A stretch of 64,000 nucleotides of DNA from Batillaria attramentaria (GCA_018292915.2 JACVVK020000144.1:554501-618500); one strand, 5' to 3'; positions 1-9,955 are shown, numbered from the stretch's first letter. The notes: generated from the sequence alone by a model not told the origin. Numbers and translations: made by a program.

Positions 1-790
1 GACTGCCGGGTGCACAACGGCGGGGATAATTATGGGTAGGATCGGGGGGGGGGGGGGGGTATTTTAGGATAACTGGTCGTAGAGCCGTTTAGTCATCTAG
101 TGATGCACAACGAGAATTGACTGCTGAATCTAATGGCATATAACATCAGTATAGTGTAGCCGTCGGAGTAGTGGAAAATAAGGTTTAAAGGAACAGATAC
201 TGGATTCAGTGTAATAGCTGATCAATGCGGTAGCAAACGGGAGAATTTGTCTGATGGCTTTCAGCCGGTATGAAACGGTAATAGTAGTGTAGAGAAATGC
301 AAGCTAAATGTAATGATGTGGTGTCAGCCGTCAGAGGTACTTAGATAGAGGTTAGAAGTTGGGAGTCGGCAAATACACAGACTGACTGCCGCGGGGATAT
401 TGATGAAGTCGGGATAAAAAGTATATCAGAGGAAAACGTGCCGTTCAGCCGCTTAGAGAATCTAATGGTACATAACATCAGTATAGTGTAGCCGTCGGAG
501 TAGTGGAAAATAAGGTTTAACGGCACAGATACTGTATTCGGTGAAATGGCTTCACTGCGGTAGCAAACGGGAGAATTTGCCTGATGACTTTCAGTCGGCA
601 TGAAACGGTCATAGTGGTGTAGGGGAATCCATTCTGAATGTCATGATGTAAGACACAAGGTGGCATCTGGCGTCAGAGGTACGTAGAAAGAGGTTACAAG
701 TTGGAGTCGCCAGATACATAGATTGACTGCCGGGTGCACGGCGCGGCGGCGGAGAGAAAGATGGGTAGGATCGGTACTTTATTTCGAAAA
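1..790. repeat. tandem repeat, about 2 units of 330-365 bp
   Basis: The stretch around 128-213 recurs almost unchanged at 460-544. The stretch around 340-400 recurs near 682-745, and the opening GACTGCCGGGTGCAC recurs at 725. These matches define roughly two tandem copies with small length differences and a poly-G run at 45-59. No coding sequence is supported; the short reading frames here are chance openings. Confidence 0.75.
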
Positions 791-1116
791 TTACGCTATT
801 CTACAAAATATGTTCTATTCCCTTTTCTTGCATTTGAACCAGTTTTGGCCGTTACTTCAGTTATTACCCTGAGCCTGCATGTAAAACTCGAGGTTAATCT
901 AACCCACGACTACTGGCCTAACCCAGAGTAAGACAAAAGAGACCCAAAAATAAAATCAAATTTTAAAAAAGGAAGCGAAGAAAGACGAAAAATTCTTTTA
1001 TAACGGCATATTCACTTTGCCGGAATGGACCCCCTTCTGATTTAAAACAAAACAGCAACAGAATATTTAACCCTAGAGTCAGTTTAGTTTGAGGTAACAG
1101 GCCGGAGTATACCCCT
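791..1116. other. no gene seen
   Basis: AT-rich sequence with no convincing reading frame, repeat or RNA gene. Nothing further can be said by eye. Confidence 0.5.
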
Positions 1117-1148
1117 GGCTACTTTATACCCTCGGGTATAAAGTAGCC
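1117..1148. repeat. 15-bp perfect palindrome with 2-nt loop
   Basis: GGCTACTTTATACCC at 1117-1131 is followed, after TC, by its exact reverse complement at 1134-1148. It lies in a 100-bp stretch of GTATA/CCCC-rich sequence (1090-1210) that resembles the short tandem repeat at 2290-2430, so both may be remnants of one element. Confidence 0.7.
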
Positions 1149-1869
1149 TAGGCCGGTTCAACCCCCTGGGTATAGATCAGCCCAGGACGGATTCACCCCC
1201 TCCTGCCCGGAATATACCCACCTGTGAACAGAGTTCACTAAAGTGTTTGCACACGGCCGTTTGCGTGTCAAGTGCGGTTTTTGTGTCAGTTGTTCTCAAC
1301 CTGTCAAGCCGAGATGGATGATTGCCTATACCAGCAGATTTTGAAATTTTATCCAACAAAAAAGAACGAAGACAAAAAATATCCGGACTAGATCTACGAC
1401 ATCAAAAATGTTGCAGACAGGAGAAAGAATGCAAGATGATGGCACTCGGGCTACTGCCGTTGAAATTCTCACCACAGCAAACTTTCTTGCATATAACATT
1501 TGCATCTATACCACGGTGGGCACCAATATGCGCTGGATGCGATATCCCGCAAAGTTTTCACTAAAGGAGACAAGCGAAGTTTGCTTCCACATTGAAAACA
1601 GAAGCGGCCACTTCAATGTGGTTTTGAGCGTTTGCCATTCAAGTAGACTACTGTTATCATCACACCAAGAGAAACCCTGGCTGTTGTTAACTTGGGTCTA
1701 GTTTTATTTTAAATTGCATTAAAAAAAAAATACGATGTGACTCTGAGGAAACTCCACTTGGCTCTTTGCTCTTTTCAGAATGAAGCGGTTTGTCTTGTAC
1801 ATTATGAGATACTAGCATTGCAAGTTTACACAATTTCCCTGCAGAGGCACCTTAAGACACTCTCTCCCT

Positions 1870-1870
<1 letters not shown>

Positions 1871-1903
<33 letters not shown>
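1871..1903. repeat. (TATC)n microsatellite
   Basis: About eight uninterrupted TATC units. Confidence 0.95.
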
Positions 1904-2070
1904 GGGTGCATTAGGACAATTACAACACAGATTTAACAAAAATAAAGTAACAGGAAGGAAACAAGAAAACTATAGAACCGCTCACGTGTGCCACACGTCG
2001 TCATTGAACATAGAGTTGCAAACGCGTGCAACATTCAAGCAAAGACGTTTCTGTTTCTCTCTCTGGTCGT

Positions 2071-2245
2071 GGGAGCCGGGGTGGTCGAATGGTAGAGCGT
2101 TGGACTTCTAATGCTCGGGTCATGAGTTCGATCCCGGCTGGGGCCAAATATTTGTGCTGGCTTTTTCCTCGTTGCCCCGTCTTTGATATCACCCTATGTG
2201 GTGGAAAAGGACGTTAAACCCCCAGACACCCACCCCACCCACCCT
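2071..2245 (+). mobile_element. tRNA-derived SINE, full length
   Basis: A tRNA-like head from 2071 has an A-box-like stretch near GGTCGAATGGTAGAGCG and a B-box-like GAGTTCGATCCCGGC. A constant non-tRNA body follows (ending GGAAAAGGACGTTAAAC) and then a CACCCA-rich tail. The same unit recurs at 13850, 22790, 43549 and 57380 on the plus strand and at 24843, 32690 and 35520 on the minus strand. It is the commonest interspersed repeat in the window. The internal promoter would make it a Pol III SINE mobilised by a partner LINE; it is not a working tRNA gene. Confidence 0.88.
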
Positions 2246-2289
2246 CTCTGGTCGTCCGTGGTAGGGGGGTTAAAGGGGGCAGGAGAGGG

Positions 2290-2430
2290 TTAAACGAGCC
2301 TAGGCCAGAGTACACCCCGGGGTATAGTCTGGGCTAGGCCAGTTTATACGGGGGTATAGTCTGGGCTAGGCCAGTTTATACGGGGGGTATACTCCAGGCG
2401 GGGTATAATCTGGACTGCTACACCGGGGCT
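2290..2430. repeat. short tandem repeat, about 36-bp units
   Basis: The core GTATAGTCTGGGCTAGGCC followed by AGTTTATAC is repeated two to three times with degenerate flanking units. It shares the GTATA/CCCC character of 1090-1210. Confidence 0.7.
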
Positions 2431-2549
2431 AAAATCCCTTACCTCGACTTTTACCTGCAGGCCCTGGTGACAGTTATGTGAGACTTTCTCATGGCCGAGT
2501 GAGAACGTTACCATGAACACCACCACTACGCTCCATCGAAAGAAAGTAC

Positions 2550-2674
2550 TCTCTCTCTCTCTCGTCAGTAGACCGCCCCCCCCCCCCCCCCCACACACAC
2601 ACTCACCTCACCCTAAAAGAAACTATCTTTTGTTTATTCGTCAATGCCGCCCCTCTCTCTTTCTCTGTAGCCAG

Positions 2675-2710
<36 letters not shown>
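2550..2710. repeat. TC microsatellites and a poly-C/CA tract
   Basis: (TC)n near 2550-2563 and 2677-2707, with a C-run followed by CA repeats at 2575-2600. The reading frames crossing it are low-complexity artefacts. Confidence 0.9.
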
Positions 2711-3162
2711 AAAACCGAAAAAAAGGCAGTACATGACTAGTTTAAACATCTTTTCAGTACGGCAGTTATCCAACCCACCTCCCCTCCCCCGCGGCACTAC
2801 GCACCTAGGTAATAAGCGCGTGGGACTCGTGCTGAAAGGCTGTAATTACATGATCGGGCTGGACAAAGCGGGGCTGGGCAGAGCTAAAAGCCTACACAAT
2901 ACACAACGCTTAAGCCATCGCCCAATGAGCCGTCTCCATCTTTTCGGCGAGCGATATGAAAACTTCAACCAAACAGTCAACCATTCATCAATCCAGCCAA
3001 CCAATCTGCAAACCAGCCGACCAAATGCAGGTTGTCAATTCGCACCTGTATAGGTATCTTGGATGGTACGCCTTTACCACTGTGATTTGTCAACAATAAT
3101 TTGATGGTGAATGCATAACCTATTGCTGGTGTCCACTTATGACAAATGATTTTTAATGTTTC

Positions 3163-3640
3163 CAACATGGTTGGTCATGAAACATTCGAGTTTAAGCATT
3201 ACAAAGATAATTTATCGTGTCATAGTCTAGGTTCCCAAATTGAACTTTCAGTTTGTGTCTGGTCGGTTCCCAGATTAAACCTCCTGTTTGTGTCTGCGTG
3301 AATGTTCCCTCATCACATCAACAATTTGTGTCCAACATGCACCCCTCTGTATATCCTATAGCCTTCCACATACAAGGAAAATCACTATATGAAAACGTTT
3401 TCAGCATGGTTGGTAAAGGACAAACTCGGTTTAAAGGATTACAAAAGTTGATTTATCGTGTTATTGTCAATGTTCCCGGATTGAATCTGCAGTTTGTGTC
3501 TGCTCGGTTCCCAGAGTACACCTACTGTTTGTGTCAGTCTGGACGTTCCTTTATCACATCAAAAATTTGTGTCCAAAATAAAACCCCTCTGTATATCTGA
3601 AAGTATTTGACTTACAAGAAAGATCGATATATATTAATAT
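3163..3640. repeat. 240-bp tandem repeat, two units
   Basis: CATGGTTGGT at about 3166 recurs at about 3405. The following ~230 bp match with roughly 20% divergence, including CAGTTTGTGTCTG and CACCCCTCTGTATATC near the unit ends. A partial third unit may be present near 3700-3760. The 115-residue frame across it is not conserved between units and is not taken as coding. Confidence 0.7.
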
Positions 3641-3764
3641 GGCTTAAGGTACCCTGTCTCAGGAAATATAACGCAAATTTGAAAAGACGCATAATTTAAG
3701 GCATGTTCCTTTATTACATCAACGATTCGTAGGACGAATGTTCCCACATCACACAAAAGACATG

Positions 3765-3765
3765 G

Positions 3766-3815
<50 letters not shown>

Positions 3816-3816
3816 A
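3765..3816. repeat. (TG)n(AG)n microsatellite
   Basis: A TG run passes directly into an AG run. Confidence 0.95.
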
Positions 3817-3889
3817 GGGCCACTTAGAAATACGGGTTAAATGAAAAATCGTCAGATTTTTTAGGAATGAAATTTAGTCTTTAATCAGC

Positions 3890-4341
3890 TTTGAAGATAT
3901 CACTACAACTACAAGCGATTGGCCGGATGTAGTGATAAAACCTACAAAAATATCACTATAACCGGACGTCCGGATGTAGTGATAAAACCTACAAAAATAT
4001 CACTATAACCGGACATCCGGATGTAGTAATAGCCCGGATGTAGTGATAAAAAAATTTGGTCCCAAGGGCTAAGCACATTGCGTTGCTGGCGTTTGCTCGC
4101 CATTTTGGTAAAGGGAGATTACTCTCGAACATTATCACTACAGCCGGACTTTAGCTTCCCCGGGACTTGAAAATAGTATCATTACAAGCGGACTATCACT
4201 ATATCCGGCCTGAAAAATATCACTACAACCGGACTAAGTTAACAAAGAACATGAACAACTGGGACCGGGACCAAGAAATTCTATTACTACAGCCGGACTA
4301 TCACTACATGGGTCTATCACTACAGCCGGACTTCACTGTAT
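3890..4341 (-). mobile_element. degenerate Tigger/pogo-like MITE with repeated subtermini
   Basis: Many alternating copies of ATCACTACAACCGGAC and its complement (GTCCGGATGTAGTGAT) occur through 3895-4335. Read on the minus strand from 4341, the end begins TACAGTGAAGTCCGGCTGTA. This has the TA plus CAGT start seen in the clear MITEs at 33107 and 48966. The opposite end is not recognisable, so the element is truncated or decayed. It stops exactly where duplication copy A begins. Confidence 0.5.
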
Positions 4342-4495
4342 TTCTAACATCACCTCTGTGACGAACTCGTTGTGACGTAAAACATCAGACAATGCGTCAT
4401 GTTGAGAAATAACGTCACAAGAGTTCGTCACTATTTTGAGAGCGTTAGAAAAACGTTCTTTTTGGGTCTGAAACTTCGCCATCTTATCGGACCAC

Positions 4496-4567
4496 CACCC
4501 AAGAGGACCTATGCCAGGAATGATGAGGGGGATCCCACCAGGAATGCGTGGTGCACCTCCGATGTAG
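4496..4567 (+). pseudogene. Pro/Gly/Met-rich tail, SmB/U1C-like, fragment
   Basis: In the frame ending at TAG 4565-4567 the sequence reads PRGPMPGMMRGIPP, then GMRGAPPM and stop. The copy at 44193-44258 reads GMPP instead of GIPP and has the same stop. PxGM(M)R(G)PPPGMRG repeats are typical of the C-terminal tails of spliceosomal SmB/SmN (SNRPB) and U1-C. No Sm fold or upstream coding exon is visible. An AG precedes GACCTATG in both copies, so this could be a terminal-exon relic or a retro-fragment. Low-complexity coincidence remains possible. Confidence 0.3.
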
Positions 4568-6169
4568 ACAACTCATTCCATTTCCTCATGGAGAGGAGAT
4601 TTTCAAACTCAAAACCTTTGAGTGAAGACTTTCTCATGGGACATTGGCATCAATCTGCACGCGGTAGTCTGTCCGTTTTGGAGGTTCAGTTTCTCCAGCG
4701 TTGCTGTTTACACTGTCTGCCACTGGTGTGGATTTAGTTTTGAGAACTGTAACCCTGGCTTACTGGTGGAATGGGAGCGGCAAGTGATGTCTGAAGTTGA
4801 GAGGAAAATGTGGCTACATGGCAGTTCATCTTTTCTTCAGGAGATGTGGTGCTTTAGAACCCATCACTACACTAATCTGACTTTCTGATCCGACTACTTG
4901 GAGAGATATAGTGGTGATGTGATGTGAGACATCTTCATTGACATTCTATTCATCATGTTCGTCATCGGTTATTTTATCACGTTTCATGTTGTCTGTCAAT
5001 TGTGTTTTGAGTTTAAGAATCATATTTCAAGTCATCTATCAATTGTGTTTTTGAGTTTGTAGTGTGCAAGCGACGCATACATTCGCACTCCGTTACAACC
5101 TCAAAGAATGACACTCAAAGACTGTTTAATTTGAGCCACAGGGAATACGAGATGCAGTAAGGTGCGTGGACCTCACGACTTGTTGTGATTGCTACATTTA
5201 GTCAGCTTTGCGTTAGGGTGTTCACATAGGCGCAGAGGGTAGTACAAAGGGACGGAACAACTTTATGGAAGGTAATTTGTAGGTCGTTACGTGGTTCGCT
5301 TAGGGTGGCGGTGCGAAGCTAGAATGGCAAGATTTCCTCTTGTACGTCTTATGACACCTCAAGGAACTCACACATAAAACAGCTTCTGTATTTGTTTCAA
5401 ACGTTTATGACACAATTCCATATTTATCATTGTAAACTTAGTGAACAACCCCCGTGTAAGAACGCGCATGTCCAATCAGCAAAGCAAAGATATATAGATG
5501 ACAAATACTTATCTATAGTCCAATATGACTTCGTAGATGACTGGATGCCGTACGAAGCCATATTTTTCCATTTAGACCTTTTTCTTAGTGAAAGTTCAGG
5601 AGAGCAGTTATAGTTCGAAGCTTCAACGTATGTATACACGTATGTATTAATGTTGGTATGCATTTATGTTTGTGTGTCAGTATGTATGTATATTTGTATG
5701 TTGGTATGAATACATGTATGTATTTTGTACGATGTATATCTATAGTAAAAAAACAAAAACAAAATAAAAAGAAACATTTTTGACACTGTGTAAACTGCCC
5801 AAACTATAACCAGAGCCACTGTGAGGGCGCCTCAGAAACTATATGAGACTTACAGGTTTGAGATATCATATACCATACCGTGAATACAGTGTAGCGGAGT
5901 GCAAGTCAGCTTCGGAAACGGTCGTAAGTACGTAGTTTATGCTGCCAACTTGCTTCATTGTGTATTGCAAAATGGTTTGTAATGGAGATTTCGGTACGTC
6001 CATAGTGAAGACGGTTCCGCACCACACTCTTTTACAGCAGGAAGAAGTGTCTTTGTTTTTATGCACTTTGCTGTCATGGTCTTAAGAACAGAGAGACTTT
6101 TTCCTTGCACCTCATCGTAGTCCCGATGTGCTTCAAGGTCAACGCCCAGGTATTAAGGCTGATCTGTGC
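4568..6169. other. upstream region of receptor A, no gene seen
   Basis: Unique sequence shared with 44259-45850 at about 98-99%. An 88-codon frame near 4622-4888 is also open in copy B, but it has no recognisable domain and begins with sequence that looks like 3' UTR. TATG/TGTA-rich tracts occur at 5630-5730. Promoter elements for receptor A presumably lie here, but none can be called with confidence. Confidence 0.4.
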
Positions 6170-6500
6170 GCTCGATTTCGGCTCCATCCAACTTGGTGTG
6201 AGGCAATGTAGCTCATTGTTTACAAATGAAAACTACACTTACGGACAAACTATAGAGACGTGTAGTTAAGTTGTTGTTGTTTTTGTTTAGTGCATGACTA
6301 CAAATCTGTAACAGTGAGATGGTGAGGAATTTCCCGAGAGTGAAAGGTTTCCACTTGTCCCTCGACTTACTAAAGACAATCAGCTCGATTTCGGCTCCAT
6401 CAAACTTGATCTGAGGCAATGTAGCTCATGGTTTACAAATCAAAACTACACTTACAGTCAAACTATAGAGACGTGTAGTTAAGTGTTGTTGTTTTTCTAC
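6170..6500. repeat. 213-bp tandem duplication just upstream of receptor A
   Basis: GCTCGATTTCGGCTCCATC at 6170 recurs at 6383. Both are followed by a matching ~110 bp that includes CAAACTATAGAGACGTGTAG. The second unit ends about 15 bp before the predicted start codon region. The same arrangement is present upstream of receptor B, so it predates the segmental duplication. Confidence 0.8.
6310..6380 (+). pseudogene. LRR-exon fragment of a receptor paralogue
   Basis: About 71 bp match receptor exon 2 at 11724-11794 with roughly six mismatches. The reading frame stays open and reads approximately EMVRNFPRVKGFHLSLDLL, against EMVRNFPRLKGLNLSHGLL in the real LRR region. It lies between the two 213-bp units, in the sense orientation, and an identical fragment is at 45992-46062. 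No LRR neighbours flank it. The simplest reading is a relic of an older duplication of the same family, not a used exon. Confidence 0.7.
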
Positions 6501-6514
6501 GACTGGTGTTTACA

Positions 6515-7390
6515 ATGGAGACGATAATTCTCTGTTTGATTTTGACTTTACAATCATTGAGCTTTAATGAAGTGGAGATGGGACAAACAGAGACTGTGAT
6601 CACGAAGATTTCAGATGATTTGTATCACATCAACCCCACTCTTTGCGAACACGGCATGGACTACCCAACAATCCAGATGCACACAGAAGGCAGAATAGTA
6701 GCAAACTCTACAGAGGCAAACAATTCCTACATATTATGCACCTGTGATGTTTCCGTTTCGGGAAGTTACATAAATGTCATAGTGGAAAAGTTTCATGTCG
6801 GGAACGACGACAGAGTTTGCAACACGTCCACCATCTCGTACATAAGCATTAGCGATTCATCAAAAGGCAAAGGTAACTCGTATTCGGTTAAAGCATGTGC
6901 AGAGCCCGAGGTGGTCGTATCTGAGTTTACAAACCGTTTCAGGTTCGATATCAGCCTTATAGATTCAACTAAGTTCACGTCCATAGTGATGCGGTTTGTG
7001 GCGACAGAAGAAAAGGCGATATACATGTTCTCCCACACTGCCGTGAATCCAGTGATGGGTTACGTCACGACTTTTGGCTTTGACGGGAGAACACACTACA
7101 GTCATAGGACGAGAGCATGTTTCGAGTTGATACTGCCCATTGAGCACCTTGTCATGGTAAGCTTCCCACATTTCGACATTGAAGAGAGTTCTTACTGCGA
7201 GATGGATTTCGTAAACCTTTACAATGACAACGAAACCGTACGAATATGGAAGATGTGTGGTTCTCAAGATATTCCTCCTCAGATTTACAATACATCAATC
7301 ACTCTGCACTTCTTCGCTGGGGATGAACGATCCGGCACGGGGTTCAAACTGATCTACACCATCCACAACGTCTCAGATCAGCCGCAGCAG
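6515..7390 (+). CDS. receptor A exon 1: signal peptide and two CUB domains
   Basis: This exon encodes 292 residues from ATG 6515; the frame is open from GTG 6506, but the ATG before ETIILCLIL gives a clean signal peptide (residues 1 to about 17). Two CUB-like domains follow. The first is at about 44-165, with cysteines at 44, 75, 102 and 128. The second is at about 178-285, with FELILP, FPHFDIEES, the C228/C248 pair, and a GTGFKLIY end. The exon ends at CAG|GTAAGT (donor 7391) in phase 0, matching the phase of exon 2. CUB domains bind protein or carbohydrate ligands outside the cell. The first domain lacks the usual Trp: residues 75-79 read CTCDV, where copy B reads CAWDV. An extra Cys at 202 is absent from copy B. 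In all, 28 residues differ between copies, with only two synonymous changes. Upstream non-coding exons are possible. Confidence 0.8.
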
Positions 7391-7396
7391 GTAAGT
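7391..7396 (+). other. splice donor of receptor A exon 1
   Basis: CAG|GTAAGT is a consensus donor. It is conserved in copy B at 47073, and the frame runs into a stop shortly after in both copies. Confidence 0.85.
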
Positions 7397-7729
7397 TTTT
7401 AAAAAACTCTGTCAGCGCTACGGAATGCGCATTCGGTTTTATCTTGCACAAAGTTTAAACAGCGTACCCTGTGATTCCAAACTAGAAGGGTCTTTGGGAC
7501 GCCCTCTCCATATTTTTAGGGTCCTTTCAGCGGAAATGCGATGCTGCACATGTCCGCTGTTACAGATTGCCTTTTGTTCATCCAGTTTCCAGGAGAGTGT
7601 TGGAAAGACACTGTTGGTCACGGCGAGACACAAAACGTGCGTCCCCTTTGACACGCTGTTCTCATGTTTGTGGGTCAGTTTAAGAGTTTTGTGCGTATAA
7701 ATACGCACACCTGTGCATAATCGGGAACA

Positions 7730-7950
7730 CTAAACCCAATGGATACATGCATACACGATCCGGGTGTGTAACTCACGTGGTGCGAAGGGTCAGCTCAGCT
7801 AGTTAAATTTCGGAATTTAGAATTGTATTTATTTTTCAAATTGGGTGGTCTGAACATTTCCAAAGCAGAGGGAGAGCAAGCCGGAGTACCCGGAGAGAAC
7901 CTCGACGATCGGCCCGAATGACCGGTGCCACATACAAGAAGGAAAAATTC
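7730..7950 (+). repeat. dispersed repeat R1, about 220 bp
   Basis: The stretch from CTAAACCCAATGG to GAAGGAAAAATTC is repeated at 52510-52730 in copy B. It also occurs in reverse complement, more diverged, at 63711-63960 next to the duplication edge. It contains AGTACCCGGAGAGAACC and GGTGCGAAGGGTCAGCTCAG. It is probably a SINE-like or MITE-like interspersed repeat; the family is not recognised. Confidence 0.7.
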
Positions 7951-8269
7951 TTTGCCCCGTGTGGGACTCGGTTACTGTAGAATATTTACATGGTACTGTA
8001 GACATGTTAGGCAATACATTGTAAGCTTGCTGAATCAGGTTTTCACTGGGCTTGAATTTCATTCCAATAACGTTTTGTATGGAGTGTTTTTTCAACTAAC
8101 CCTCCGAATGCCTATTCTCCAGGGAGTGTCAAGGGAAAAAGATGATAGTGCAGGATGAGTTAAAACAATATCAGTATCTTCTTTTTGTGATAATGTATGA
8201 TCAGTCTACGAGTATTAATTGACAGTGAACTTTATCTGATCTTGCGTTTATTCTGACTTACTTTTCATA

Positions 8270-9484
8270 GAAACGGAAACGGTAATGACTGCGAAGTGGT
8301 TACAAGTTAAGCAAATAAAAGCGACACAAAAGGGACAGAAACCACTTAACTTTGACAAAGGACGGCACAGGTCGACGTTTCGGCTTACGCCTTCTTCAGG
8401 ACATAAACAAATGGGACATAACTTCAACAAACAAGCAAAAGGTAACTCTGCGGACGTACTGACATACACGGCGCGGGAAAAAAAAAAAAAAAAAAAAAGG
8501 GTGGGCGAGAAAAGGACCAGAAAAAAATAGCAAAATTATCACAACACCCATCCTTAGGTGACAGAAGACCATGGACTGTGTGTGAAAAAAAAAAAAAAAA
8601 AAAATGTTGGGCAGAAAAGAACAAAAAAGAATAGTGAAAATTAGCAATCACAACACCCATCCTTTGGTGACAAGGACCATGGATTGTGTGTGAAAAAAGT
8701 TCAGAGGGTTATGTTACGGCTTTTCGTTCAAACCACCCGGGGCCTGACTTCCCAGGCGCTGAATAATGTGCGACTCCATGTCGCGTCTGTCTGTGGCGTC
8801 ACCGTGCATAAGCCACAGGCCAGTTACTGTCATATTTAAGATGGAGTGGCCTGCAGAATTGAAATGCACGGCAACGGATGCTGAACATATCGCCGACACC
8901 AGACACAACAGAATAAAACCCGTTGCCGTGCATTTCAATTCTGCAGGCCACTCCATCTTAAATATGACAGTAACTGGCCTGTGGCTTATGCACGGTGACG
9001 CCACAGACAGACGCGACATGGAGTCGCACATTATTCAGCGCCTGGGAAGTCAGGCCCCGGGTGGTTTGAACGAAAAGCCGTAACATAACCCTCTGAACTT
9101 TTTTCACACACAATCCATGGTCCTTGTCACCAAAGGATGGGTGTTGTGATTGCTAATTTTCACTATTCTTTTTTGTTCTTTTCTGCCCAACATTTTTTTT
9201 TTTTTTTTTTTTTTTCACACACAGTCCATGGTCTTCTGTCACCTAAGGATGGGTGTTGTGATAATTTTGCTATTTTTTTCTGGTCCTTTTCTCGCCCACC
9301 CTTTTTTTTTTTTTTTTTTTTTTCGCGCCGTGTATGTCAGTACGTCCGCAGAGTTACCTTTTGCTTGTTTGTTGAAGTTATGTCCCATTTGTTTATGTCC
9401 TGAAGAAGGCGTAAGCCGAAACGTCGACCTGTGCCGTCCTTTGTCAAAGTTAAGTGGTTTCTGTCCCTTTTGTGTCGCTTTTAT
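8270..9484. mobile_element. head-to-head fold-back insertion, Penelope-like, with ribozyme-like cores
   Basis: Two arms of about 565 bp (8315-8878 and 8920-9484) are near-perfect reverse complements separated by a ~41-bp loop. Each arm holds two ~100-bp tandem units with T-runs (A-runs on the other strand). The insertion is flanked by TTACTTTTCATA at 8258-8269 and 9485-9496, a 12-bp target duplication. Copy B has a single TTACTTTTCATA at 53038-53049, the empty site. Each arm contains CTGAAGA, a small GGC-GTAA-GCC hairpin and GAAACGTC (plus strand 9400-9425, minus strand 8401-8376). This matches the CUGANGA...GAAA core of the minimal hammerhead ribozymes described in Penelope-like elements. 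No reverse transcriptase is present, so it is non-autonomous. The Penelope assignment rests on that motif alone. Confidence 0.72.
9400..9425 (+). ncRNA. putative minimal hammerhead ribozyme core (plus-strand arm)
   Basis: CTGAAGA (9400-9406), stem-loop AGGCGTAAGCC (9407-9417), GAAAC (9418-9422), then GTC (9423-9425) as the predicted cleavage triplet. Helix III would be only C-G with no loop, so self-cleavage would need a dimer, as proposed for Penelope-type hammerheads. GTC directly before CTGAAGA can pair with GAC after the cleavage site as a short helix I. The mirror copy is on the minus strand at 8376-8401. Confidence 0.42.
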
Positions 9485-9715
9485 TTACTTTTCATATTTT
9501 TGTTTTTTAATAGGGTCTTTAACGACTGTTTATTATTTGACTGCTTATTATTATAATTATTATTATTATTGACAGCGAAGCTAAATTGACCTTACGTTCA
9601 TTCTGACTTGCTTTCAAAAATATTTTTTTTATATTAACGGCTGTTTATTATCTGATTATTATTAGTAGTAGGAGAAATAGTAGTTACGGATTCTGATGCT
9701 CAGTTTGAAATCCCC

Positions 9716-9955
9716 GGTGGGCAGGAATTTGGTGGGATTTTCCTACCCAGTCGAGTCAAATTCACGTGCAGACTCGCTTGCGGTGCCTGTCTCGCTTTCG
9801 TGTACACACGCGCGTACAATATCCCACGGATCGGAAATGGAAAACATCAGAAAAGTAACACCTTTGTGCATTTAAAATTTGCTGTGATAGGTGTGCAGTC
9901 AGGAATATCTTCTGAGGTAGGAGTGGTGGATTCAGCACCCAACGGGGTGAAAATA
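9716..9955 (+). repeat. dispersed repeat R2, copy upstream of exon 2
   Basis: The ~240 bp from GGTGGGCAGGAATTTGGTGG to CACCCAACGGGGTGAAAA recur, diverged, at 16384-16620. The pair recurs in copy B at 53265-53506 and 61119-61355. The shared core includes TTCACGTGCAGACTCG and GTGGATTCAGCACCCAAC. R2 thus brackets receptor exon 2 in direct orientation in both copies. Family unknown; no coding frame is conserved. Confidence 0.65.

Noticed and set aside
2071..2150. tRNA-like sequences (also at 13850, 22790, 24950, 35690, 57380)
   Set aside because: A- and B-box-like motifs are present but the cloverleaf is imperfect, and all copies are joined to the same non-tRNA body and tail. They are SINE heads, not tRNA genes.
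4399..4888. 112- and 88-codon frames upstream of receptor A
   Set aside because: They overlap each other in different frames, match no family, and are conserved in copy B only as expected for a recent duplication.
6515..7390. Gene conversion as the sole cause of the divergent CUB exon
   Set aside because: A diverged donor should also bring silent differences, but only two are seen in 41. It is not excluded, and stays listed as the main alternative to selection.
8396..9572. Phe-rich frames in the fold-back insertion
   Set aside because: They derive from poly-T/poly-A runs in the inverted arms. The same peptide appears on both strands because the arms are mirror images.
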